64,000 bases of DNA from Micromonospora sp. NBC_01813 (GCF_035917335.1 NZ_CP109067.1:3843001-3907000); one strand, 5' to 3'; counted from the first letter of the stretch, positions 43,086-53,440 are shown. A program made the numbers and translations. Notes: generated by a model from the letters alone, not told the origin.

Positions 43086-43940
43086 GTGGCGCAGGTACCG
43101 AGCCCGACGATCCGTGCCCGTCGACTGCGGCGGGAGCTACGCCGGCTCCGCGACGCCGCCGGACTGCGGGCCGAGGACGTCGCCGGCAGCCTCAGCTGGC
43201 ACCGCACCAAGGTGATCCGCATCGAGCTCGGCCACTCGCGGGTGACGCTCAAGGACACCGAGCAGCTGATGTCACTCTACGACGCGTCCGATGAGGACCG
43301 CGCGTCGCTGACCACACTCACCAAACAGGCCCGACAGAAAGGCTGGTGGAGCGCGTACGGCGACGTGCTGCCCGACGACTACGTCGGCTTCGAGGCAGAG
43401 GCCAGCGCGATCAGCGCATTCGAGAGTCTGTACGTGCCGGGTCTGCTGCAGACCGAGGAGTACGCCCGCGCGATCATCCGCGCCGGCCGCAGCACCGCCG
43501 ACGAAGACGAGATCGATCGCCGGGTCGCCGCCCGGCTGGCCCGCAAGTCGCTGCTGTCGCGCGACGTGCCGCCGAAGCTCTGGATCGTCCTAGACGAGGC
43601 GGTGATCCGGCGGGTGGTCGGAGGCACCGCCGTGATGCGCGCCCAGCTCACCCGGCTGATCGAAGCCTGCGCCCAGCCCTCGGTCGAGTTGCAGATCGTG
43701 CCGTTCAGCTCAGGCGCACACGCCGCCATGGGCGGCCCGTTCACCATCCTGAGCTACGACGACCCGGTCCTCGACCCGCCTGTCGTCTACCTCGCCAACG
43801 ACAACACCACCCTGTTGCTGGAGGAGGACGCTCAGGTCACGCGATATAAACTCATGTTCGACCACCTACGCGCCAAGGCACTCGACCCGGACGAGTCCGG
43901 TCGGTTCCTGGCCTGGGCGGCAGAGGAACTTCCCGACTGA
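43086..43940 (+). CDS. XRE-family regulator with DUF5753 domain
   Basis: This 284-residue WhiJ-like protein has an HTH at about 12-65 (RRLRRELRRLRDAAGLRAEDVAGSLSWHRTKVIRIELG) and the DUF5753 part (YVGFEAEASAISAFESLYVPGLLQTEEYARAII, VLDEAVIRRVVGG, LQIVPFSSGAHAAMGGPFTIL). GTG 43086 has GGAGGT 5 bases upstream. In actinomycetes such proteins pair with DUF397 small proteins, here the next gene, and influence development. The divergent promoter region upstream is A/T-rich. Confidence 0.92.
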   Translation: MAQVPSPTIRARRLRRELRRLRDAAGLRAEDVAGSLSWHRTKVIRIELGHSRVTLKDTEQLMSLYDASDEDRASLTTLTKQARQKGWWSAYGDVLPDDYVGFEAEASAISAFESLYVPGLLQTEEYARAIIRAGRSTADEDEIDRRVAARLARKSLLSRDVPPKLWIVLDEAVIRRVVGGTAVMRAQLTRLIEACAQPSVELQIVPFSSGAHAAMGGPFTILSYDDPVLDPPVVYLANDNTTLLLEEDAQVTRYKLMFDHLRAKALDPDESGRFLAWAAEELPD

Positions 43941-43962
43941 CCACGACCACCGGAGGCGCGGG

Positions 43963-44160
43963 ATGAGCGCTCAGGATCTGTCCCGCGCGACCTGGCGCAA
44001 GAGCAGCCGCAGCGGTGCCAGCGACTCCAACTGCGTCGAGGTGGCCGCGCTGGCCGAAAGCGCCATCGGCGTACGCGACTCGAAGGACCCGTACGGCCCG
44101 GCACTGATTTTCCCCGCCTCCGCCTGGGCCACCTTCGTGACCACCGTGACCACCCGCTGA
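43963..44160 (+). CDS. DUF397 small protein, copy 1
   Basis: This 65-residue protein has the DUF397 signature: WRKSSRSG, NCVEVA, VRDSKDP and FPASAWATFV. It follows the XRE/DUF5753 gene by 22 bases, after GGAGGCGC. The family acts as partner of the XRE/DUF5753 regulators. A second copy at 45408-45608 is nearly identical from 44061 to the stop. Confidence 0.93.
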   Translation: MSAQDLSRATWRKSSRSGASDSNCVEVAALAESAIGVRDSKDPYGPALIFPASAWATFVTTVTTR

Positions 44161-44184
44161 CGGGCCCGGCCCGACCCTCGAACG

Positions 44185-44691
44185 ATGGCCCCGCCCGCTG
44201 ACCGCCCGTACGCCTTCCTCGACGTCGACGGAGTACTCATCCCGTTGCGCGCCCGTCCTACCGGTCGCGAGCCTTCGCGCAGCCCCGCAGCTGGCCTGAT
44301 CGAGTCCAGCGGCAATCCGCTGCTGAAGCGGGTCGATCCGGATGACGGGCGCAGGCTGCTGGCGCTCGACTGCCAACTGGTCTGGGCGACCACCTGGCTG
44401 GCCGAGGCGAACGAGGTGATCTCGCCGCTGCTCGGCCTGCCAGAGCTACCGGTCGTCCCGTGGCCGGACCCGGACGACGAACCGCCGCGTGGCGTGCACT
44501 GGAAGACGGCGTTCCTTACCAGGTGGGCGGCCGGGCGCACCTTCGTCTGGCTCGACGACGAGATCACCGACCGGGATCGGCACTGGGTCGCCAGTCATCA
44601 CCCAGGCAGGGCACTACTGCACCGCGTCGACCCACATCTCGGCCTCACCGATGCGGACTTCTCCACCGTCCGCCACTGGCTCACGACCTGA
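44185..44691 (+). CDS. HAD-like hydrolase domain protein
   Basis: This 168-residue protein begins with YAFLDVDGVLIPL, matching HAD motif I (DxDGxL). LVWATTWL resembles motif II, and VWLDDEITDRDRHW motif IV (DD). The region is small for a HAD enzyme, with no cap domain. The role is unknown; similar short proteins occur beside mobile or TA genes. It starts 24 bases after the DUF397 stop. A 29-base relic of its 5' end follows the second DUF397 copy. Confidence 0.7.
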   Translation: MAPPADRPYAFLDVDGVLIPLRARPTGREPSRSPAAGLIESSGNPLLKRVDPDDGRRLLALDCQLVWATTWLAEANEVISPLLGLPELPVVPWPDPDDEPPRGVHWKTAFLTRWAAGRTFVWLDDEITDRDRHWVASHHPGRALLHRVDPHLGLTDADFSTVRHWLTT

Positions 44692-44719
44692 CCCCGCCGC
44701 CCGGCCGGGCCGAGCGCAC

Positions 44720-45043
44720 CTATTGCAGACCAAGTAGGCGACGAAGACCCTGATCGACCTTGGCGGCGAGCGCGGGTGTGATCCGGCCATGCCTATGGCC
44801 GAACGCTTCAGGGTCGGCGAATCGGATCCGAGACAGATCGATCGTGCCGCCGCCGGCCAAGTCGCTGGGCAGCGGGACGAGGATACCGGGCACGTCTCCG
44901 TCAGCACGATCGTGAACCAAAACGATCACCGGATAAGTACGGGTGTAGACGTTGGCGCTGACCACCAACACCCGGACTCTTCGGCTACCAAGGGTGTAGT
45001 CGACGACATCTCCCCGTACGGGCGCGTCTCCGGTGGCTACCAC
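44720..45043 (-). CDS. MazF/PemK-like toxin
   Basis: This 107-residue protein has RGDVVDYTLG at its start, VLVVSANVYTRTYPVIVLVHDRADGDVPGILVPLPSDLAGGGTIDLSRIRFADP and a helical C-terminus, the PemK/MazF layout. These ribonucleases cleave RNA and are blocked by a paired antitoxin. GTG 45041-45043 overlaps the antitoxin stop by 7 bases. It is antisense to, and lies between, the HAD gene and the second DUF397 gene. Confidence 0.8.
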   Translation of the reverse strand: MVATGDAPVRGDVVDYTLGSRRVRVLVVSANVYTRTYPVIVLVHDRADGDVPGILVPLPSDLAGGGTIDLSRIRFADPEAFGHRHGRITPALAAKVDQGLRRLLGLQ

Positions 45044-45243
45044 GTGGCGTTGAACTCCGCGAACGCCGCAGCGTCCTCACCAGTGAGGGAGGCGTGCCAG
45101 GCCGCAGCGGCGTCCACCGCACGACGATCCAGGTACTCGCGGATCGCCTGAGCAACCAGAGCAGACCGGTTGCCCCCGGCGACGGCAGCGCCAAGCTCCT
45201 CGCCAAGGTCGTCGTCAAGGGTGATCGAGATACTCATGGTCAT
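45037..45243 (-). CDS. Ribbon-helix-helix antitoxin (MazE-like)
   Basis: This 68-residue protein has MSISITLDDDLGEELGAAVAGGNRSALVAQAIREYLDRR, the ribbon-helix-helix signature, then a helical tail that should wrap the toxin. It is coupled to the MazF-like gene by a 7-base overlap. The start could be ATG 45243, ATG 45237 or ATG 45267; the middle part of the protein decides the family, not the start. Confidence 0.75.
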   Translation of the reverse strand: MTMSISITLDDDLGEELGAAVAGGNRSALVAQAIREYLDRRAVDAAAAWHASLTGEDAAAFAEFNATW

Positions 45244-45343
45244 TCCGGTGACACTACCAACAATCATGTCAGGAGCACGATCGCTGGTCGCATCGGCGTG
45301 TTGCGAGCCGACTCGAGCCCGGTGAGGTCAACCAGTTTCGCGT

Positions 45344-45363
45344 CCCAGGGCGGTTATCCTGGG
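45344..45363. promoter_or_regulatory. Inverted repeat at promoter of DUF397 copy 2
   Basis: CCCAGG, eight bases GCGGTTAT, CCTGGG. The spacer includes part of a -10-like TATCCT, 45 bases before the start codon. Copy 1 lacks this element because it follows its XRE partner directly. Confidence 0.45.
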
Positions 45364-45407
45364 TGGCAGGGCAGTGCCAGACCGAACCCGGCTGGAGGAG
45401 ATACAGG

Positions 45408-45608
45408 ATGGACGCTCAGAATCTGCCTCACGCGACGTGGCGCAATAGCTGCCGCTCCAGTGGTGGTGGCAGCGGTGACTGCGTCGAGGTGGCCGCGCTG
45501 ACCGGCGGCGCCATCGGCGTACGCGACTCGAAGGACCCGTACGGCCCGGCGCTGATCTTCCCCGCCTCCGCCTGGGCCACCTTCGTGACCACCGTGACCA
45601 CCCGCTGA
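45408..45608 (+). CDS. DUF397 small protein, copy 2
   Basis: This 66-residue DUF397 protein (DAQNLPHATWRNSCRSSGG, DCVEVAALTGG, then GVRDSKDPYG to the end) starts at ATG 45408 with GGAGGAG 8 bases upstream. It has no XRE partner next to it. Its 3' 100 bases differ from copy 1 at two positions, while the first half is much more diverged. It is followed by a relic of the HAD gene. Confidence 0.9.
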   Translation: MDAQNLPHATWRNSCRSSGGGSGDCVEVAALTGGAIGVRDSKDPYGPALIFPASAWATFVTTVTTR

Positions 45609-45611
45609 CGA

Positions 45612-45640
45612 CCCTACGTCTTTCCTCGACGTCGACGGAG
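45612..45640 (+). pseudogene. Relic of HAD gene 5' end
   Basis: Twenty-nine bases match 44206-44233, the segment that encodes PYAFLDVDGV in the intact HAD gene, with one extra T that shifts the frame. It shows that the HAD gene once followed this second DUF397 copy too. No further similarity is seen. Confidence 0.6.
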
Positions 45641-45664
45641 AGCCACACTTCTCCCTGCCACCGC

Positions 45665-45731
45665 CATGATCAGTTGTTGTTCTGCCGGTGGATTGCCGGC
45701 GTGTCGCCCGGCAGAACGACAACTGATCATG
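45665..45731. repeat. Long inverted repeat, 24-bp arms with one mismatch
   Basis: The left arm 45665-45688 starts CATGATCAGTTGTTG; the right arm 45708-45731 is its reverse complement except one base. The loop is 19 bases. The outer half is A/T-rich. It lies between the DUF397/HAD relic and the convergent VOC gene. It may be a bidirectional terminator or a REP/MITE-type element. Confidence 0.9.
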
Positions 45732-45799
45732 ATGATTACTGCCCGCCGGGCGTCACGCTGCATCAAGGTGCGGCGTCGAGGTGACGCTACGGGGCTCGG

Positions 45800-46192
45800 T
45801 CACGCCGGGCTGACCAGCTGGATCAGGTTGCCGCAGGTGTCGTCGAGGACCGCGCCGACCATCGGACCCATCGGCGTGGGTGTCTGGATGAACGTGACTC
45901 CGTCGGCCTGCAGCGACCGGTAGGCCTCCTCGACGTCGTCCACGGCGAACGAGGCCGCCGGGATGCCCTGCTCGGCGAGCGACTGCTTGTACGCCTGGGC
46001 GGCCGGGTTCTCGTCGGGCTCCAGCAGCAGTTCGACGCCGTCCGGGGCGTCGGCACCGACCACGGTGAGCCAGCGGTGTTCCCCGATCGGGAAGTCGGTC
46101 TTGAGGACGAAGCCGAGTTTCTCGGTGTAGAAGTCGAGCGCCTTGGCCTGGTCGTCGACGAAGACGCTGGTCACGTAGATGCGGGCTTTCAT
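45800..46192 (-). CDS. VOC-family protein (glyoxalase/bleomycin-resistance fold)
   Basis: This 130-residue protein has SVFVDDQAKALDFYTEKLGFVLKTDFPIGEHRWLTV, VELLLEPDENPAAQAYKQSL, and a final AVLDDTCGNLIQLVSP with the glutamine in the usual metal site region. Its ATG overlaps the ArsR stop (ATGA), so the two form one operon. The substrate is unknown; ArsR-VOC pairs are frequent in actinomycetes. Confidence 0.9.
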   Translation of the reverse strand: MKARIYVTSVFVDDQAKALDFYTEKLGFVLKTDFPIGEHRWLTVVGADAPDGVELLLEPDENPAAQAYKQSLAEQGIPAASFAVDDVEEAYRSLQADGVTFIQTPTPMGPMVGAVLDDTCGNLIQLVSPA

Positions 46193-46473
46193 GTTTTCTC
46201 CTCATCGCTGAGTGGCCACCGCTCGATGATCGAGCGCAGTGGTCGGGTGTCGAGGTGGTGGAGTTTGGTGCGGCCGACCCGTTCGGAGCGGACGAGTCCG
46301 GCCTCCTCCAGCACGGCCAGGTGCTGCGAGATCGCCTGCCGGGTCGAGGTGGTGCCGTGCTCAGTGAGCAGGCGGGTGCAGATCTCGAACAGGCTCATCC
46401 CGCCCTTGCGGGCGAGCTCGTCCATGATCCGCCGCCGGGTCGGATCCGCGAGTGCCCGGTAGAGGACCGCCAC
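46189..46473 (-). CDS. ArsR-family regulator of the VOC operon
   Basis: This 94-residue winged-helix protein has LYRALADPTRRRIMDELARKGGMSLFEICTRLL, RQAISQHLAVLEEAGLVRSERVGRTKLHHLD. There are no CxC metal ligands. GTG 46471-46473 is chosen, since TATTGT ends 7 bases upstream as in other leaderless genes here; TTG 46491 is an alternative. A palindrome at 46488-46503 overlaps the promoter. Confidence 0.85.
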   Translation of the reverse strand: MAVLYRALADPTRRRIMDELARKGGMSLFEICTRLLTEHGTTSTRQAISQHLAVLEEAGLVRSERVGRTKLHHLDTRPLRSIIERWPLSDEEKT

Positions 46474-46487
46474 CCGTCCCACAATAG

Positions 46488-46503
46488 GCAAGTCTGTACT
46501 TGC
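46488..46503. promoter_or_regulatory. ArsR operator candidate
   Basis: GCAAGT, four bases CTGT, ACTTGC: a perfect 6-bp arm palindrome directly upstream of the -10 of the ArsR gene. Confidence 0.6.
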
Positions 46504-46640
46504 ATATCAAGCCCCACCTCCGGGAAGGGCGAAACGGGTACGGCGGCGGCCTCCGGATCCGGATCGCTCCAGGCGGCGATGGCGGCCAGCAGATGTGCCC
46601 ACTCAGCGGCCTCGGTGACCCGGCCCGAGATGCCACCCGC

Positions 46641-46888
46641 TCAGGTGTCGGACTGCGCCGGGTCGTCGGCGCCGGTCGCGGACAGAGCGACGGCAAGGTC
46701 GGTGGCTATCCGGTGACCCGCATATTCGCCGACGAGCGAGCAGCAGCGCTTCTCGTCCGGCAGCACCTCGCCGAGGCCGCCGGCTGCCAACTCGCGTGAC
46801 GGCCTGCCTCGACCCACCCCCTGCGGTCGGCCTCGGCCAGCAGGTCGGCTCGCAGCTCTTCGATGGCTCCGCCACCGAGCAGTACCAC
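46641..46888 (-). pseudogene. Frameshifted gene remnant, unknown
   Basis: Two successive frames on the minus strand show coding-like GC3. The first (about 46888 to 46800) reads VVLLGGGAIEELRADLLAEADRRGWVEA; the second (about 46800 to the TGA at 46641) reads ELAAGGLGEVLPDEKRCCSLVGEYAG and on to its stop. They join by a one-base shift near 46798. The family is not recognised. A sequencing error or a true pseudogene would both explain it. The rest of the 466 bases (46504-46969) holds no gene I can support. Confidence 0.4.
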
Positions 46889-46969
46889 GGCATGCTGCTT
46901 GCCGAGCAGCGGTGGCGGGTGCTGACCGCATCCGACCGGTCCGCCCCTGACGCCGAGCCGGCTACTGGC

Positions 46970-47515
46970 TCAGGGTGCGGCGTGCAGGAAGCGGACCGGC
47001 ACCGCGTCGGTCAACCAGACACCGTTGGCGCTGCGGTAGAAGAGGTGGCCGTCGCGGGCCATCGCCGCGGCGTCGACCGTGAGCACCACGACCTCCCCGG
47101 CCCGGCGGGTGCCGACCCGGCGGGCGGTGTCGACGTCAGCGGACAGGTGCACGTGGTGGCGGCGGGCACGGTGCAGGCCAGTGGCCCGGATCGAGTCGAG
47201 CGCGGCGGCGGAGGTGCCGTGATAGAGCTGTGGTGGCGGCGACTGCGCCACCAACCCGAGTTCGACCGGGACCGAGTGGCCCTGGCTTGCCCGAATCCGT
47301 TCGGCTCCGTCCGGCATGCGCTGCACGATGAAGCGTTGCTTGTCGTTGCCGGCGACAGCGGCATCCAACTCTGCCCGGGTGATACGCAGGGCGGCGAGGA
47401 AGTCGTCGACGTCGACCCAGCCGCCCTGATCCAACGTGAGGTCGAACCGACCGGGTGCGTGCCGTAGCGCCAACGACATCCGTTTGCTCAACCGAACCAT
47501 CTTGCTGTGTTCCAC
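46970..47515 (-). CDS. kptA: RNA 2'-phosphotransferase (KptA/Tpt1 family)
   Basis: This 181-residue protein has the Tpt1/KptA pattern: LSKRMSLALRHAPGRFDLTLDQGGWVDVDDFLAAL, RIRASQGHSVPV, LYHGTSAAALDSIRATGL, HHVHLSADVDTARRVGTRR and a terminal VWLTDAVPVRFL. The H, R, S and R catalytic residues expected in these motifs are present. The enzyme moves an internal 2'-phosphate of RNA to NAD+; its role in bacteria without tRNA splicing is unclear. GTG 47513-47515 lies 6 bases after a GACAAT -10 box. Confidence 0.88.
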   Translation of the reverse strand: MEHSKMVRLSKRMSLALRHAPGRFDLTLDQGGWVDVDDFLAALRITRAELDAAVAGNDKQRFIVQRMPDGAERIRASQGHSVPVELGLVAQSPPPQLYHGTSAAALDSIRATGLHRARRHHVHLSADVDTARRVGTRRAGEVVVLTVDAAAMARDGHLFYRSANGVWLTDAVPVRFLHAAP

Positions 47516-47588
47516 CCGAGCATTGTCGCCCGCTGGCACAGGTTCGGCGGTTGCAGGTGGGGGTGCGTGAACGTGCCAGGATGTGGCG

Positions 47589-48062
47589 ATGTCGTACCCC
47601 CCTCATCCTGGCTTCCCGCCGATGCCCGGTCCGGTGTCCCTGCTGGTCGCCTACCCGCATCCGGTAGCGCCGCCGGCGGGCTGCGCCGTGCTGGTGGTCT
47701 CGGTCAACCGCGGGCCGTACCTGGTGCCGGCGACCGCCGCCGGCAGGTTCAAGGTCGATGGTCGGGACGTCCCGATCCCGGGTGAGGGCACCTGGCACGT
47801 GGTGGTGCCGGCAGGGCAGCGCGACGTCCGGTACACCGACTTCATGGGCCTGCCGGTGATCACCACGACGGTCGTCGCCCATCCCGGGGCCGTGCATCCG
47901 CTGTCGTTCCGGTTCGGTGGCTGGCGCAACCGGGTCCATGACGGGTACGGCACCGACGTGACGAAGTTCGGGATGTGGTCGAACTACCTGATCGCGCTGG
48001 TCACCCTGGTCGTGATCGGGGTGCCGTGCTGCGGACTCGGCCTGCTCACCATGTTGCCCTGA
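47589..48062 (+). CDS. Small membrane-tail protein, unknown
   Basis: This 157-residue protein has a Pro-rich start, a strand-rich soluble domain (CAVLVVSVNRGPYLVPATAAGRFKVDGR, TWHVVVPAGQRDVRYTDF) and one C-terminal membrane helix (NYLIALVTLVVIGVPCCGLGLLTML). The ATG at 47589 is 6 bases after CAGGAT. It is divergent from kptA. I recognise no family; it could be a membrane-anchored small domain facing the cytoplasm. Confidence 0.7.
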   Translation: MSYPPHPGFPPMPGPVSLLVAYPHPVAPPAGCAVLVVSVNRGPYLVPATAAGRFKVDGRDVPIPGEGTWHVVVPAGQRDVRYTDFMGLPVITTTVVAHPGAVHPLSFRFGGWRNRVHDGYGTDVTKFGMWSNYLIALVTLVVIGVPCCGLGLLTMLP

Positions 48063-48175
48063 TTGGCCTGACGACCGTCCGCAGCCACCGGGCCGAATCG
48101 ACCGGGAATGCACCGGGTCGGACCGATCAGGAATCAAGAAGCACGGGTCGGACGGCTGCAACTAGCCTGACCTGC

Positions 48176-48586
48176 ATGGACATCACCATTCATTCGAGCT
48201 TTCTGCCGCACACCGACCCGGAGGCGTCGCTGGCCTTCTACCGCGACGTCCTCGGCTTCGAGGTCCGCAACGACGTCGGATATGAGGGGATGCGCTGGAT
48301 CACCGTCGGCCCGACCGGCCAGCCCGGCGTCTCGATCGTCCTGGAGCCGCCGGCCGCCGACCCGGGCGTCACCGACGATGAGCGACGCACCGTCACCGAG
48401 ATGATGGCCAAGGGCACCTACGCCGGTATCCTGCTGGCCACGGCCGACCTCGACCAGACCTTCGACAAGCTGCAGGCCGGCGACGCCGACGTCGTCCAGG
48501 AGCCGACCGATCAGCCGTACGGGGTGCGCGACTGCGCCGTACGCGACCCCGCCGGCAACCTGATCCGGATCCAGCAGCGGGCCTGA
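48176..48586 (+). CDS. VOC-family protein
   Basis: This 136-residue protein has MDITIHSSFLPHTDPEASLAFYRDVLGFEVRNDVG, VSIVLEPPAADPGVTDDE and RDCAVRDPAGNLIRIQQ, a glyoxalase/bleomycin-resistance-like fold. ATG 48176 lies 7 bases after TAGCCT (48163-48168). It stands upstream of the UvrA-like gene and AraC regulator, a trio that may share a response to a DNA-active or electrophilic compound; this is inference. Confidence 0.9.
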   Translation: MDITIHSSFLPHTDPEASLAFYRDVLGFEVRNDVGYEGMRWITVGPTGQPGVSIVLEPPAADPGVTDDERRTVTEMMAKGTYAGILLATADLDQTFDKLQAGDADVVQEPTDQPYGVRDCAVRDPAGNLIRIQQRA

Positions 48587-48698
48587 AAACGTCGGCGGTC
48601 ACCGCTAGTGTCGGCGGGCACTGCCCGCCACCGCTGGGCGCGGGTCGGGACCCGTCAGACCAGCGCGGCACCGAATGAGACAGCCCGGATGGAGACCG

Positions 48699-51089
<2,391 letters not shown>

Positions 51090-51157
51090 CAGGCCGACGC
51101 AACGGCAGGTACGGCGGCCGCTGGGCAACGGCGGCGTGCCGTGGCACGATCGCGCAG

Positions 51158-51574
51158 GTGAGCAGCAGAGCCGACCCCGCTGCCCGGCTGCGCGATCTCG
51201 CGCTGCTGCGCCGGGTCCGCGACCGGATGGACCGGGAGTACGCGCAGCCGCTGAACGTGGAGGCGCTGGCCCGGGGCGTGAACATGTCGGCCGGGCACCT
51301 CAGCCGGGAGTTCCGGGCAGCGTACGGCGAGTCGCCGTACGCCTATCTGATGACCCGGCGGGTCGAGCGGGCGATGGCGCTGCTGCGCCGGGGTGATCTG
51401 AGCGTCACCGAGGTCTGCTTCGCGGTCGGTTGTGCGTCGCTGGGCACCTTCAGCACGCGCTTCACCGAGCTGGTCGGGGTGCCGCCCAGCGTCTACCGGC
51501 AGCAGGCGACCGGCGCGACGGCGGGTATCCCGTCGTGCGTGGCGAAGCAGGTGACCAGGCCGGTCCGCAGCTGA
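51158..51574 (+). CDS. AraC-family regulator (single-domain)
   Basis: This 138-residue protein is almost only the AraC DNA-binding domain: LRRVRDRMDREYAQPLNVEALARGVNMSAGHLSREFRAAYGESPYAYLMTRRVERAMALLRRGDLSVTEVCFAVGCASLGTFSTRFTELVGVPPSVYR. GTG 51158 is chosen, with CACGAT 7 bases upstream. With no ligand domain, it probably responds through expression or a partner. It lies directly after the UvrA-like gene on the same strand. Confidence 0.9.
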   Translation: MSSRADPAARLRDLALLRRVRDRMDREYAQPLNVEALARGVNMSAGHLSREFRAAYGESPYAYLMTRRVERAMALLRRGDLSVTEVCFAVGCASLGTFSTRFTELVGVPPSVYRQQATGATAGIPSCVAKQVTRPVRS

Positions 51575-51614
51575 ACGCACCACCCCACCTACGAAAACCG
51601 ACGATGATCCTCAG

Positions 51615-52229
51615 ATGCGGACCGGTCGGCTGGAAGCGTTCAGCGATGGTGTCCTCGCCATCATCATCACGATCATGGTGCTGAGCCTGCAGCCACCGGA
51701 TGGTCACGAACTCTCCGATCTGATCCGCTCGACCGGCATCGGGCTGCTGACGTACCTGCTGAGCTTCATGTACATCGGCATCTACTGGAACAACCACCAC
51801 CACCTGTTCCAGCTGGTGGATCAGGTCAGCGGTGCGGTGTTGTGGGCGAATCTGGCGTTGCTGTTCTTCCTGTCGCTGCTGCCGTTCACCACCTCGTGGC
51901 TGGACCAGTCGAGGTTCGCCACCACCCCGGTCGTCGTCTACGGCCTGAACCTGCTGGTCGCGGCGGTCGCGTACTTCGTGCTGCAGCGGGCGATCATGCG
52001 GCGGCAGGGGCCGGATTCGCCGCTGCGGCGGGCCGTCGGCACCGACGTCAAGGGCAAGATCTCCCCGATCCTGTACGTCGCCGGAATCCTCAGCGCACTC
52101 ACGATCGACCGGGGCGGGCCGGTCGGCGTCGGGATCGCGTTGGCCTGCTTCGTCGGGGTGGCGGTCCTCTGGATCGTCCCGGACCGGCGGATCGTGCGGG
52201 TGATCGACCAGGTCGACGACCCGGCGTGA
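51615..52229 (+). CDS. TMEM175-family membrane protein (DUF1211)
   Basis: This 204-residue protein has the RLEAFSDGVLAIIITIMVL signature of bacterial TMEM175 channels in helix 1, and about six membrane helices. The FSDG motif and the helix lining are thought to form a potassium pore in this family. A GATGAT -10-like box ends 6 bases before the ATG at 51615. The second repeat of the canonical two-repeat layout is absent, as in bacterial single-repeat members that work as tetramers. Confidence 0.87.
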   Translation: MRTGRLEAFSDGVLAIIITIMVLSLQPPDGHELSDLIRSTGIGLLTYLLSFMYIGIYWNNHHHLFQLVDQVSGAVLWANLALLFFLSLLPFTTSWLDQSRFATTPVVVYGLNLLVAAVAYFVLQRAIMRRQGPDSPLRRAVGTDVKGKISPILYVAGILSALTIDRGGPVGVGIALACFVGVAVLWIVPDRRIVRVIDQVDDPA

Positions 52230-52291
52230 GGTGCGACCAGTCGACGCAGTAAGGGCCGGCCATAGTTGCCCTTCCCGCCTATGCTGCGGCG

Positions 52292-52999
52292 ATGGATGGC
52301 AATGATTCGCCGCTGCCAGCGGTCATGTTGTCGTTGCCGTTCACCGGCCGCTGGTTGGCACGCAACAGTCCGGCCCGACGCGTTCCCAGTCACGGCACCG
52401 ATCTGTTGGGCGAGCGGTACGCCATCGACTTCATCGGGGTGGACGACCGTCGCCGTACCGCGACTCACCGGGACTGGCGGACCCTGCTCGCCACCGAGCC
52501 CGCGCAGCGGTTCTTCGCCTTCGGTCGGCCGATCCTGGCCCCGGCCGACGGGGTCGTCGTGGTCGCCCACGACGGCGAGGACGACCACGTCGCGCGGCGG
52601 TCCCAGTTGGCGCTGGTGCCGTACGCCCTGGGTCAGGTGTCGAGGCTGCGCCAAGGCGTGCCCGCGATCGCCGGCAACCATCTGATCATCGCGCTGCCCG
52701 GCAGTGGCGGGTTCGTCGCCCTGGTGCATCTGCGGGCCGGGTCGATCCGGGTCGCGGTCGGCGATCGGGTGGTGGCCGGACAGCCGATCGCCGAGTGCGG
52801 CAACTCCGGCAACTCGACTCAGCCGCATCTGCACATCCAGGTGATGGACAGCGCGGACCTGTCCGTCGCCCAGGGCGTACCGATGGTGTTCCGGCGCTTC
52901 CGCGAATGGCCCCGTGGGGTGCGCGATCCCCAGCTGAGGGAGTCCGGCATGCCGGGCGAGGGTGCCGTCGTCGAGCCGGCGACCGGGTCGGCCCGGTAG
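52292..52999 (+). CDS. M23-family peptidase-like protein
   Basis: This 235-residue protein has HGTDLLGERYAIDF (H34, D37 region), ILAPADGVVVVAHDG, IALPGSGGFVALVHLRAGSIRVAVGDRVVAGQPIAECGNSGNSTQPHLHIQVMD. That matches LytM/M23 HxxxD, HxH motifs; the second zinc ligand pair is HLHI. There is no signal peptide, so its location is unclear. ATG 52292 follows a TATGCT element by 6 bases. Confidence 0.85.
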   Translation: MDGNDSPLPAVMLSLPFTGRWLARNSPARRVPSHGTDLLGERYAIDFIGVDDRRRTATHRDWRTLLATEPAQRFFAFGRPILAPADGVVVVAHDGEDDHVARRSQLALVPYALGQVSRLRQGVPAIAGNHLIIALPGSGGFVALVHLRAGSIRVAVGDRVVAGQPIAECGNSGNSTQPHLHIQVMDSADLSVAQGVPMVFRRFREWPRGVRDPQLRESGMPGEGAVVEPATGSAR

Positions 53000-53007
53000 T
53001 TGGTTCG

Positions 53008-53340
53008 CTACGGCGCTTGCTGCAACGGCCACACTTCGACGACGCCCTGCGCGACAGCACATGGCGCCTTCGCCGCGAAATCAATTGCCTCTTCCAGGGT
53101 CTCGGCTTCGATGATCGCGAAGCCGGCGACCGGCAGGGCCGCAGCCATGAAGGAACCGGGCTCGACGGTCACACCGGCGGCATCGTGGTTGCGCACCCGC
53201 ACCGGCGGGCCGGCTACCCCCATGTCGACACCCGCCGCCTGTAGCCGTGCGTCGTGGGCGTGGGCCTCGTCGCGGACAGCCGGAGCGGTGCTGTCGTAGC
53301 CGGCCTGATCGCCGTACCCGATTGTCACGAACTTCGGCAT
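53008..53340 (-). CDS. YCII-related protein
   Basis: This 110-residue protein has MPKFVTIGYGDQAGYDSTAPAVRDEAHAHDARLQAAG at its start, GSFMAAALPVAGFAIIEAETLEEAIDFAAKAP, and ends GVVEVWPLQQAP, the dimeric ferredoxin-like YCII fold. A conserved His and Asp pair, usual for the active pocket, seems present (H27, D29). Its function is not established. It is convergent with the M23 gene, 8 bases apart. Confidence 0.85.
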   Translation of the reverse strand: MPKFVTIGYGDQAGYDSTAPAVRDEAHAHDARLQAAGVDMGVAGPPVRVRNHDAAGVTVEPGSFMAAALPVAGFAIIEAETLEEAIDFAAKAPCAVAQGVVEVWPLQQAP

Positions 53341-53440
53341 CGCGGATCCTCCTCAGCCAGGCTGTACCGCTAACCAGGCAAAGATACTCGGGTAGGTTCG
53401 ACCTTCGCGTACGAGAAGTACGAGAAGCAGGCCGGGTGAT

